A stretch of 5,124 bases of DNA, taken from CAYFUL01 sp964346375 (GTDB lineage Bacteria; Bacillota; Clostridia; Tissierellales; Peptoniphilaceae). The stretch covers positions 1 to 5,124 of the forward strand of contig CAYFUL010000081.1 of NCBI GenBank assembly GCA_964346375.1. The letters are read 5' to 3'. Positions 1 to 5,124 of the stretch are shown piece by piece. The notes under the pieces are model-generated. The model was not told the DNA's origin, ran no database searches, and saw only the letters and a list, made by a program, of their open reading frames with translations. The translations under genes were made by a program, and so were the position numbers. The stretch's first letter is position 1, and each line of letters opens with the position of its first letter.

Positions 1-541
1 ATTGCCTCATATTCTCTATTTAGAGAAAAAATAACTCCACTTAAAATATTGGCACTTAGTATAAATATTATAGGGTGTATATTGGCAGTAACTGGTGGAA
101 ATTTTAATATAGAGCCTTCCAATTATTGGCATACTCTGTGGACTAGGGGCAGGGGCATGCTACGCTATGACTACTATTTTTGGAAAGCTATCGGGAAATA
201 CTAACTCCTACGCTCTAAGCACCTATGGTTGTCTACTAGGAGCCCTTACAATTATAATTACCATGAGGCCATTTTCATCAGGGGCAGAGATAAATTCCAT
301 GGTATTATTTTGGTCATTTTTATACGCGTTAATTCCAACTGCAATTGGATACCTAATCTACTATATTGGAGTATCAAAATTAACAGAGGTAAGTAAAGTT
401 CCAGTAATAGCCTCTGTGGAAACTATTGTGGCTTCAATAATTGGAGTATATTATTTTAAAGAGATTTTAAACTACATAAATATTTTGGGAATTGTACTTG
501 TAATTATTTCCATAGGAACTATTAGCTATAAGAGTAAATAG
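1..541 (+). pseudogene. EamA/DMT-family transporter, 3' part, with a +1 frameshift
   Basis: This is the C-terminal part of a drug/metabolite-superfamily permease of the inner membrane; the substrate cannot be told. The 5' end lies outside the window. From base 1, frame 1 reads SLFREKITPLKILAL then GCILAVTGG, typical of the end of the first EamA repeat (TM3-TM4). The protein then continues in frame 2, with IIGILCGLGAG leading into TM5 and three to four further hydrophobic segments, including VPVIASVETIVASIIG and a last helix before a short basic tail (SYKSK). Frame 1 hits TAA at 202-204, and frame 2 is closed upstream by TAG at 110-112, so one extra base lies between. Removing a T from the run at 122-124 would restore a smooth NIEPSNIGILCG. 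The second half remains open and well conserved in character, so this is either a recent mutation or a sequence error. The ATG at 167 falls inside TM5 and is an unlikely true start. Confidence 0.75.
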
Positions 542-573
542 TTACATAAAATATAAAATTTGGTAGAATACTA

Positions 574-1032
574 ATGGTGAAAAAAATGAGAATAGAATTA
601 AATGGACTAGATGAAACTGATAGATTTGGGAAAAAACTTGGGAGTTTTTTAAAACCGGGGGACACAATTGCATTAATAGGGGACCTTGGAACGGGAAAGA
701 CCACTCTTACAAAATCCATTGCCCTTGGAATGGGAATAGAGGATAGAGTTACAAGTGCAACTTTTACGCTGATAAATGTCTACGAGGGAAAAATTCCCAT
801 GTACCACTTTGACGTATATCGACTAGATAATATCTCTGAAATGGACTACATGGGATTTGACGAATACTTTTACGGAGATGGAGTATCAGTTGTAGAATGG
901 GCAGATAAAATAGTGGATTTTCTACCAGAGGAGTACCTTGAAATTATCTTTGAGAGAATTTCAGAGGACAGTAGAATAATTACTATTAAGGGCTACGGAA
1001 AAAGAGGAATGGAACTGGAGGAGCTATGTTAA
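574..1032 (+). CDS. tsaE: tRNA threonylcarbamoyladenosine biosynthesis ATPase TsaE
   Basis: TsaE is the cytoplasmic P-loop ATPase that binds the TsaB-TsaD complex and is needed for multiple-turnover synthesis of t6A37 on tRNAs. The 152-residue length is normal for the family. Residues 36-43 form a Walker A (GDLGTGKT), SATFT lies at 61-65, HFDVYRL at 78-84 and VEWADK at 107-112, all in the expected order. The usual SPTF motif has Ala in place of Pro at residue 62. The start is ambiguous: ATG 574 has only a weak GGTAG (562-566) upstream, while ATG 586, four codons on, has GGTGA at 577-581; both give family-like N-termini. It is the first gene of the four-gene operon, 32 bp after the transporter remnant with no terminator between them. 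Its stop overlaps the tsaB start by 7 bp. Confidence 0.96.
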   Translation: MVKKMRIELNGLDETDRFGKKLGSFLKPGDTIALIGDLGTGKTTLTKSIALGMGIEDRVTSATFTLINVYEGKIPMYHFDVYRLDNISEMDYMGFDEYFYGDGVSVVEWADKIVDFLPEEYLEIIFERISEDSRIITIKGYGKRGMELEELC

Positions 1033-1706
1033 TAATGGGAATTGACACTTCAACTCTTACAACATCTGTTGGAATAATAGAAGATGGTGTAATAGTTGGA
1101 GAATTTAATTTAAGGGGATCAATGTACAATTCAGAGTCCTTAATGGAGATGATGGATAGTATATTTTCAAAACTGAGTATTGAAATTTCTGATATAGATC
1201 TATTTGTTACAGGAGTTGGTCCTGGATCCTTTACTGGAATTAGAATAGGAGTTACAGTTGCAAAAACTCTTGCCCAAACCCTTGGCGAGGAAGTCCTTGG
1301 GGTAAGTTCTCTAGGGGCAATGGCACTAAACCATATTGGAGAAGTAATAGTACCAATAATAGACGCAAGAAGGGACAGGGGATTTTTTGGAATCTACGAA
1401 AATTCTTCTGACTTTAAAACCATTAGAGAAGATGCATTAATGGATAACTCTCAAATAGTAGAGGAACTTTCAAATTACGAAAGAGTTATTTTAACGGGAG
1501 AAGGGGCGCCAGATTTTTATGAAAAATTTAAGAGTGTCTCTAAAAATTTAATACTTCCTCCAAATAAGGACTACTTTATTCGGGGAGTAAATGTTGCGCG
1601 ATTAGGAGAGATACTCTATAAAAATGGCAAGAGGGACGATTTAACCCTTGTACCAAATTATTTAAACATATCCCAAGCCGAGAGGAATTTAAAAAATGAA
1701 AATTAG
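1026..1706 (+). CDS. tsaB: tRNA threonylcarbamoyladenosine biosynthesis protein TsaB
   Basis: TsaB is the non-catalytic ASKHA-fold partner of TsaD; the heterodimer carries threonylcarbamoyl transfer to tRNA A37. At 226 residues it has normal length. The N-terminal GIDTST (5-10) is the first strand and turn of the ASKHA fold, GVGPGSFTGIRIG (63-75) is the family signature, and PIIDARRDR (110-118) matches the conserved IDARR segment. The C-terminal domain is short and divergent, as usual. GGAGGAG at 1017-1023, inside the end of tsaE, is a strong ribosome site, although it sits only a few bases from ATG 1026. A second in-frame ATG (1035) is possible but would remove residues normally present before the IDTS motif. 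The gene overlaps tsaE by 7 bp and rimI by 11 bp, which suggests translational coupling. Confidence 0.96.
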   Translation: MLIMGIDTSTLTTSVGIIEDGVIVGEFNLRGSMYNSESLMEMMDSIFSKLSIEISDIDLFVTGVGPGSFTGIRIGVTVAKTLAQTLGEEVLGVSSLGAMALNHIGEVIVPIIDARRDRGFFGIYENSSDFKTIREDALMDNSQIVEELSNYERVILTGEGAPDFYEKFKSVSKNLILPPNKDYFIRGVNVARLGEILYKNGKRDDLTLVPNYLNISQAERNLKNEN

Positions 1707-2133
1707 ACTTGCAACTGAAGAGGATTTAGATCCAATATACCAGTTGGAGCTGACTTCATTTTCCATTCCCTGGTCTTATGAAAGCCTTAAAATGGAAATC
1801 TGCGAAAATATTTTGGCGCGGTACTTTGTACTGGAAAAAGGGAACGAAGTTATAGGTTACGGAGGATTTATAAAGGTACTAGACGAGGCACATATAACCA
1901 ATATTGCCATAAAAAAGGAGTACCGGGGAATAGGTTGCGGAAAAATTTTAATGAATGGAATAATAGACTACTGTAGAGAAAATGAAATAGTGGCAATTAC
2001 CCTTGAAGTAGATGCAAAAAATACAGCTGGAATAAGATTATATAATTCAGTGGGATTTGTAGAAGAGGGAAGGCGAAAAAACTACTACGGTAGAGGAAAG
2101 GACGGATTGATAATGTGGAACAGAGAGATTTAA
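1696..2133 (+). CDS. rimI: RimI-type GNAT N-acetyltransferase
   Basis: This is a single-domain GNAT acetyltransferase of the RimI family, which transfers acetyl from acetyl-CoA to protein N-termini (ribosomal protein bS18 in E. coli; the substrate in Bacillota is less certain). Its 145 residues fit the family. Visible features are FSIPWS (22-27), typical of RimI; strand 4 ITNIAIKKEYRG leading to the acetyl-CoA pyrophosphate loop R77-x-x-G80-x-G82; TLEVDAKNTAGIRLYNSVGF at 102-121; and a C-terminal GRRKNYYG. Glu104 and Tyr116 line up with the catalytic pair reported for E. coli RimI. The ribosome site is GAGAGGA at 1680-1686. Placement between tsaB and tsaD is the common Bacillota arrangement. 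RimI is not known to act in t6A synthesis, so the linkage may simply reflect shared translation-related expression. Confidence 0.93.
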   Translation: MKIRLATEEDLDPIYQLELTSFSIPWSYESLKMEICENILARYFVLEKGNEVIGYGGFIKVLDEAHITNIAIKKEYRGIGCGKILMNGIIDYCRENEIVAITLEVDAKNTAGIRLYNSVGFVEEGRRKNYYGRGKDGLIMWNREI

Positions 2134-3125
2134 TAACCCTAGGGATAGAATCCTCCTGTGACGAAACGAGTATTTCTGTACTTAAAGGGGGAAGGGAAGT
2201 ACTGTCAAATATTATCTCATCTCAAATAGATATACACAAAACCTTTGGGGGAGTAGTACCGGAAATAGCATCAAGAAAACACGTTGAGGTAATAAATCAA
2301 ATAATCGACGAGGCATTAAGAGAAGCAAAAATAGAGTACAAGGATATAGATATAGTAGCCGCTACAAGAGGACCGGGATTAATTGGAGCCTTACTTGTAG
2401 GATTAAATGCAGCAAAGGCAATGGCATATGCCCTAAAAAAACCGCTGGTACCAATAAATCATATACTAGGTCATGTATGCGCAAACTATATTTCAAATGT
2501 GGACTTAGAGCCCCCATTTATATCCCTAATAGTTTCGGGAGGACATACTTACTTAGTAAAGGTAGTGAACTACTGTGAAGTGGAATTAATTGGAGAGACG
2601 AGGGACGACGCAGCAGGAGAGGCATTTGATAAAGTAGCACGCTCTCTTGGAATAGGATATCCAGGAGGACCACTAATAGATAAGCTTGCAAAAGAGGGAG
2701 AGGACAATTTAAATTTCCCAAGGGTAATGTTAGAGGAGAACTCCTATGATTTTTCCTTTAGTGGACTTAAAACGGCAGTGCTAAACTATTTAAATGGACT
2801 TAAAATGAAAGATGAGGACTATGTACTAGAGGATGTATGTGCATCATTTCAAAGTGCAGTAGTAGATGTATTGGTAGAAAAATCCTTTAGACTTGTAAAA
2901 GAGGAAGGAATGGATAAAATTGTAATCTCTGGAGGAGTAGCGGCAAATTCTGGATTGAGAGAGGCAATGGAGAGTAGAGGAGAAGTAGAGGGAGTAAAAA
3001 TATACTACCCGGATAAAATACTATGTACGGACAACGCGGCAATGATTGCATCAGCAGGATACTACACCTATTTAAGTGGGAAGTATAATTCAGAAGAAAA
3101 GGCAAAGCCAAATTTATCGTTATAA
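2115..3125 (+). CDS. tsaD: tRNA N6-adenosine threonylcarbamoyltransferase TsaD (GTG start)
   Basis: TsaD (Kae1/YgjD family) is the catalytic subunit that moves threonylcarbamoyl from TC-AMP to A37 of ANN-decoding tRNAs. The 336-residue length is standard. Motifs run in order: GIESSCDET (10-18), GGVVPEIASRKHVE (45-58), the metal-binding NHILGH with His116 and His120, SGGHT of the nucleotide site, FSFSGLKTAV, SGGVAAN (272-278) and CTDNAAM with the third metal ligand Asp306. All expected catalytic and metal residues are present. The start is GTG at 2115, inside rimI with a 19 bp overlap. No other start codon in this frame precedes the conserved GIESSCDE, and a purine-rich AAAGGACGGA (2097-2106) serves as ribosome site. 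It is the last gene of the operon, followed within 10 bp by an intrinsic terminator. Confidence 0.97.
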   Translation: MEQRDLITLGIESSCDETSISVLKGGREVLSNIISSQIDIHKTFGGVVPEIASRKHVEVINQIIDEALREAKIEYKDIDIVAATRGPGLIGALLVGLNAAKAMAYALKKPLVPINHILGHVCANYISNVDLEPPFISLIVSGGHTYLVKVVNYCEVELIGETRDDAAGEAFDKVARSLGIGYPGGPLIDKLAKEGEDNLNFPRVMLEENSYDFSFSGLKTAVLNYLNGLKMKDEDYVLEDVCASFQSAVVDVLVEKSFRLVKEEGMDKIVISGGVAANSGLREAMESRGEVEGVKIYYPDKILCTDNAAMIASAGYYTYLSGKYNSEEKAKPNLSL

Positions 3126-3132
3126 AAAATTT

Positions 3133-3163
3133 AGGATAGGTAAAATTTCACCTATCCTTTTTT
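3133..3163 (+). terminator. Rho-independent terminator of the tsaE-tsaB-rimI-tsaD operon
   Basis: A perfect 9-bp stem, AGGATAGGT (3133-3141) with ACCTATCCT (3150-3158), encloses an 8-nt loop and runs straight into six T residues. It begins 8 bases after the tsaD stop. Read on the minus strand the same stem is followed, after three A residues, by a T run, so it may also act as a back-up terminator for thiT transcripts. Confidence 0.93.
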
Positions 3164-3180
3164 ATTGTGCCCTTTAGTAT

Positions 3181-3214
3181 AAAAAAATCGGGTGACCCAT
3201 AGATGCATCACCCG
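3181..3214 (-). terminator. Rho-independent terminator of thiT
   Basis: On the minus strand a 7-bp GC-rich stem (CGGGTGA at 3214-3208 with TCACCCG at 3195-3189) and a 12-nt loop are followed by ATTTTTTT (3188-3181). On the plus strand the hairpin has no T run after it, so it is one-directional. It lies about 106 nt after the thiT stop and is the first good terminator for that transcript. Confidence 0.88.
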
Positions 3215-3320
3215 CAAAACTTTCGTTTTCAATTCGTACACTCGTTATAGTATTATTCTAATAGGTTTTCAATAATTTCTTTGCAAAAGTCGTACATTTG
3301 ATTTAATGCTGGAGATTATT

Positions 3321-3851
3321 TTATTTTTTCAATGGTTTATATAATCTTGGATATAATAGTATTACTAGCGCCAAGGTGAGTATAGTTTCTGGAATCATGT
3401 AGGTGGAATTATATACTATTGAATACCTCCAGGGGTTCATTCCCTCTGGGGCATAGGAGCTCCAAATTAATACTCCTGATAGTACAACTACTGCCCATCT
3501 TAAAAATGAGGCAAGTATTGTTCCTGTTACTGCGCCGATTTTTGTGTACTTTCCATTTGTTGTTAGTCCTGCAAATCCCAGTACTGTACATGCCAGTACA
3601 TAGTCCATTAATATTGACATTGGGTGAATGGTTATTCCACCTCCCAGTAGAAATTGTAGTATTCCATAGGCGAGGGCTGCTAGTAGTCCACTCTTTACTC
3701 CAAATATTAATGAGAAGAGTATTATTGGTACTGTTGACCCTGCCGTTATTGAACCGCCCTGTGGCATACTAAAGACCTTTATATATCCTAGTATTTGTGA
3801 TAGGGCTACTACCAATCCTCCTGTTACTACTGTTTTTAACTTACTATTCAT
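3321..3851 (-). CDS. thiT: ECF transporter S component, thiamine-specific ThiT (YuaJ)
   Basis: ThiT is the integral-membrane thiamine-binding subunit that docks with a shared energy-coupling module (EcfT and two EcfA ATPases, not in this window) to import thiamine. The 176-residue protein is almost wholly hydrophobic, with about six membrane helices (roughly 8-24, 38-50, 52-70, 80-97, 103-127, 148-170). Recognisable ThiT signatures are MPQGGSIT (29-36) before helix 2, LMDY (81-84), SYAPEGMNPW (132-141) and RYSIVYN (142-148). As I recall the Lactococcus lactis ThiT ligand contacts, Asp83/Tyr84, Trp130, Tyr143 and Asn148 match E84/Y85, W133, Y146 and N151, but the position of H125 is Val122. 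The start ATG has an ideal AAAGGAGG (3864-3857) five bases upstream. The gene lies behind a TPP riboswitch, which independently supports thiamine as the ligand. Confidence 0.95.
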   Translation of the reverse strand: MNSKLKTVVTGGLVVALSQILGYIKVFSMPQGGSITAGSTVPIILFSLIFGVKSGLLAALAYGILQFLLGGGITIHPMSILMDYVLACTVLGFAGLTTNGKYTKIGAVTGTILASFLRWAVVVLSGVLIWSSYAPEGMNPWRYSIVYNSTYMIPETILTLALVILLYPRLYKPLKK

Positions 3852-3855
3852 ATTT

Positions 3856-3873
3856 TCCTCCTTTCGAAGGGGA
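3856..3873 (-). promoter_or_regulatory. Hairpin sequestering the thiT Shine-Dalgarno
   Basis: On the minus strand UCCCCUU (3873-3867) can pair with AAGGAGGA (3863-3856) across a CGA loop, giving 7 base pairs with one bulged A (3859). This covers the whole Shine-Dalgarno of thiT. It lies just downstream of the riboswitch terminator, so it could limit translation of transcripts that have read through. The anti-Shine-Dalgarno strand is also perfectly complementary over 7 nt to AAGGGGA (3989-3983) at the 5' edge of the aptamer. The pairing is seen in sequence; the regulatory role is inferred. Confidence 0.5.
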
Positions 3874-3874
3874 T

Positions 3875-3904
3875 AAAAAAAGCTAAATGCGGTGCATCTA
3901 GCTT
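3875..3904 (-). terminator. TPP-riboswitch attenuator (intrinsic terminator upstream of thiT)
   Basis: On the minus strand AAGCTAGATGC (3904-3894) pairs with GCATTTAGCTT (3890-3880) over 11 bp, including one G-U, around a tight ACC loop, and is followed by an uninterrupted T run to 3875. It sits between the TPP aptamer and the thiT ribosome site, the standard place for a transcriptional expression platform. It will also stop transcripts coming from hisS, as no other terminator separates the two genes. Confidence 0.9.
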
Positions 3905-3911
3905 TACTTAC

Positions 3912-3990
3912 GTATATTTCACTACGCCAGCATTACCTGGATCAGCTTATGGGTCGAGATTTTCTCTCCTCTCAGCGTTTGCTCCCCTTT
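3912..3990 (-). promoter_or_regulatory. TPP riboswitch aptamer (THI element) controlling thiT
   Basis: The minus strand carries the TPP aptamer core in order. AAGGGGAGC (3989-3981) gives the 5' strands of P2 and P3; CUGAGA (3975-3970) is the invariant pyrimidine-binding motif; a small GAGA/UCUC P3a arm follows; ACCC (3954-3951) closes P2. Then come CUGAUC, P5 CCAG-GUAAUG-CUGG (3940-3927) and GCGUAGUGAA. The last motif differs by one base from the usual GCGUAGGGAA. P1 is not evident: the bases just before GGGG (ACAAAA) do not pair with those after GUGAA (AUAUAC). A more distant GUAUAU (4005-4000) could pair with AUAUAC (3917-3912) only in a transcript that starts upstream. TPP binding is expected to favour the terminator and switch thiT off. 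Identification as a TPP riboswitch is secure. Confidence 0.95.
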
Positions 3991-3996
3991 TGTCTT

Positions 3997-4024
3997 ATTA
4001 TATACTACTTGGCAAAATTTTCAA
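3997..4024 (-). promoter_or_regulatory. Sigma-A-type promoter for thiT, overlapping the hisS stop codon
   Basis: On the minus strand TTGAAA (4024-4019; five of six matches to the -35 consensus) and a perfect TATAAT (4002-3997) are separated by 16 bp. Initiation about seven bases on, near 3990, would start the RNA just before the GGGG of the TPP aptamer, the expected geometry for a riboswitch leader. The -35 lies within the last hisS codons and the spacer contains the hisS stop. Confidence 0.72.
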
Positions 4025-5124
4025 TTATCTCTTCTAAATTTAAGGACTTTTGCTCTCCTGTTTTCATATCCTTTAGTGAATAGATTTTATTTTTTACCTC
4101 GTCCTCTCCCAATACTATTACATATGGTATAGAAAGGTCGTCTGCGTATTTAAACTTCTTCTTTAGCTTGCCTTCCTCTGTGTAGAGTATGGTTTTTATT
4201 CCTCTGTCCTGTAATTTTGTCGTCAGTATTAGTCCTTCGTCTAGGTACTCGTCCATTGGTATTATCATTATATCTATTAGGGATTTATCCTTTGACTCTA
4301 TAATATTTTTCTCCCTTAATTGGTAGAATAGCCTTGATAATCCTATGGATATTCCCACTCCTGGCAGTACCATATCTGTATAATGACTTGCTAAATCGTC
4401 ATACCTTCCCCCAGAACAAATGGACCCTATTTCTGGATAGTCGTTTAGGATTGTCTCATATACTGTTCCCGTATAGTAGTCTAGTCCTCTTGTTATCTTT
4501 AGATCTATTTTATAGTTTTTCTCATCTACTCCATATTCTTCCACATACCTTACTACATTTTTTAAGTCCTCTAGTCCTCGGTAGTATTCTTCGCTACTTA
4601 CTTCTATCTTTTCTAAAAATTCTATTGTCTCTTGAACGCTACCCTCAAAGGAGATAAATTCCATTAGTCTTTTTATTTTATCTTCGTCTATTTTTTCTTC
4701 TAGGAGTATTTTTTCTACTTTCTCTGGTCCGATTTTCTCTAACTTATCTACGGCTCTAAGTACTGCTACAGAATCCTCTATTCCAATTCCCTCTAGGTAT
4801 CCGTTTAATAGTCGTCTATTATTTATTCTAATGGTAAAATTTGTAAACCCTAAGTCTTTAAATGTTCCGTATATTACGGCAGGCATCTGTGCGTCGTTTA
4901 CAAGGGATAATTTTCCGTTGCCTATGGTATCTATGTCGCACTGATAAAACTCTCTAAATCGACCCTTCTGTGCTTTCTCACCCCTATATACCTTCCCTAT
5001 ATGGTACCTTCTAAATGGAAAGGATAGATCTTGAAAATGTTGCACTACATATCTTGCTAGTGGCACTGTTAAATCGAAGCGAAGTGCCATATCTGTATCG
5101 CCCTTTTTAAATTGGTAGATCTGT
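4005..5124 (-). CDS. hisS: Histidyl-tRNA synthetase, 5' end missing
   Basis: HisRS is a class II aminoacyl-tRNA synthetase that charges tRNA-His in the cytoplasm as a homodimer. The 372 codons here start mid-gene at the window edge; about 45-50 N-terminal residues, including class II motif 1, lie outside. Visible, numbered from the Met codon at 5090, are MALRFDLTVPLARY (1-14), motif 2 FRRYHIGKVYRGEKAQKGRF (26-45), the HisRS histidine-binding segment KITRGLDYYTG (198-208, with the family's catalytic Arg at 201), SGGRYDDL (226-233), motif 3 GVGISIGLSRL (244-254), then a C-terminal anticodon-binding domain from about SLIDIMIIP to the end. The frame is intact and ends in FAK and TAG. In this reading thiT follows as a possible second gene of the same transcript, subject to the riboswitch terminator. 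Any hisS promoter or T-box leader would lie beyond the window. Confidence 0.96.
   Translation of the reverse strand, partial: QIYQFKKGDTDMALRFDLTVPLARYVVQHFQDLSFPFRRYHIGKVYRGEKAQKGRFREFYQCDIDTIGNGKLSLVNDAQMPAVIYGTFKDLGFTNFTIRINNRRLLNGYLEGIGIEDSVAVLRAVDKLEKIGPEKVEKILLEEKIDEDKIKRLMEFISFEGSVQETIEFLEKIEVSSEEYYRGLEDLKNVVRYVEEYGVDEKNYKIDLKITRGLDYYTGTVYETILNDYPEIGSICSGGRYDDLASHYTDMVLPGVGISIGLSRLFYQLREKNIIESKDKSLIDIMIIPMDEYLDEGLILTTKLQDRGIKTILYTEEGKLKKKFKYADDLSIPYVIVLGEDEVKNKIYSLKDMKTGEQKSLNLEEIIENFAK

Noticed and set aside
561..569. Extended -10-like TGGTAGAAT before tsaE
   Set aside because: It would place the RNA start at or just after ATG 574, and no good -35 is found 16-18 bp upstream. It would only make sense if tsaE starts at ATG 586; left as unproven.
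522..719. Minus-strand open frame across the start of tsaE
   Set aside because: It is antisense to the TsaE Walker A region and has no ribosome site or recognisable domain.
2518..2721. Open frame on the minus strand inside tsaD (67 codons)
   Set aside because: It lies wholly antisense to a conserved part of TsaD, is made of low-complexity Leu/Pro/Ser, and has no family resemblance. The same holds for 2887-3111 on the minus strand.
3253..3297. 14-codon peptide MYDFCKEIIENLLE on the minus strand
   Set aside because: No Shine-Dalgarno and very short; recorded as a possible remnant rather than a gene.
3419..3772. Plus-strand open frame opposite thiT (117 codons)
   Set aside because: It is Leu-rich because it is antisense to a membrane protein; thiT has a full set of family motifs and an ideal ribosome site, this frame has neither. 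A minus-strand frame at 3409-3591 is a shadow of thiT as well.
3892..4083. Plus-strand open frame across the riboswitch and hisS end
   Set aside because: It covers a clear TPP riboswitch, terminator and hisS 3' end read on the other strand, with no protein features.
4334..4657. Plus-strand open frame opposite hisS (107 codons)
   Set aside because: It is antisense to conserved HisRS motifs and is Leu/Ser-rich shadow sequence.
1..5124. Search for CRISPR repeats, insertion-sequence ends, tRNA or rRNA genes, or a defence-type system
   Set aside because: No spaced direct repeats, terminal inverted repeats with a transposase, tRNA-like folds or unfamiliar gene cassettes were seen; apart from the transporter remnant, all genes are housekeeping or thiamine uptake.

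Overview
The window is AT-rich DNA with the codon habits of a low-GC Bacillota: ATA, AGA and GGA codons are frequent and Shine-Dalgarno sites are strong. Gene order and protein features suit a fermentative Clostridia- or Tissierellia-like organism. That placement is an inference; there is no rRNA or other marker here to fix a genus.

The plus strand (1-3163) opens with the 3' part of an EamA/DMT-type membrane transporter gene, cut by the window edge and carrying an apparent +1 frameshift near base 123. After 32 bp comes a tightly overlapping four-gene operon, tsaE-tsaB-rimI-tsaD. TsaB, TsaD and TsaE form the machinery that transfers threonylcarbamoyl to A37 of ANN-decoding tRNAs, and RimI is a GNAT acetyltransferase commonly lodged in this operon (as in Bacillus subtilis ydiB-ydiC-ydiD-ydiE). 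The TsaC/Sua5 enzyme that makes threonylcarbamoyl-AMP is not in the window. The operon ends at a strong intrinsic terminator (3133-3163).

The minus strand (5124-3181) carries hisS, histidyl-tRNA synthetase, without its 5' end. It is followed by a TPP riboswitch and thiT, the thiamine-binding S component of an ECF transporter. A sigma-A-like promoter sits over the hisS stop codon, so thiT can probably be made both from its own promoter and by read-through from hisS. The riboswitch is followed by an intrinsic terminator. Beyond that is a second hairpin that buries the thiT Shine-Dalgarno; its anti-Shine-Dalgarno strand is also complementary to the 5' strand of aptamer helix P2. thiT ends in about 106 nt of untranslated sequence and its own terminator (3181-3214), back to back with the tsaD terminator.

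Most of the window is housekeeping. The parts worth a second look are the compact hisS/promoter/TPP-riboswitch/thiT junction, a ThiT protein that appears to lack one thiamine-contacting histidine, and the frameshifted transporter. I see no mobile element, CRISPR array, tRNA or rRNA gene, or new defence-type system.
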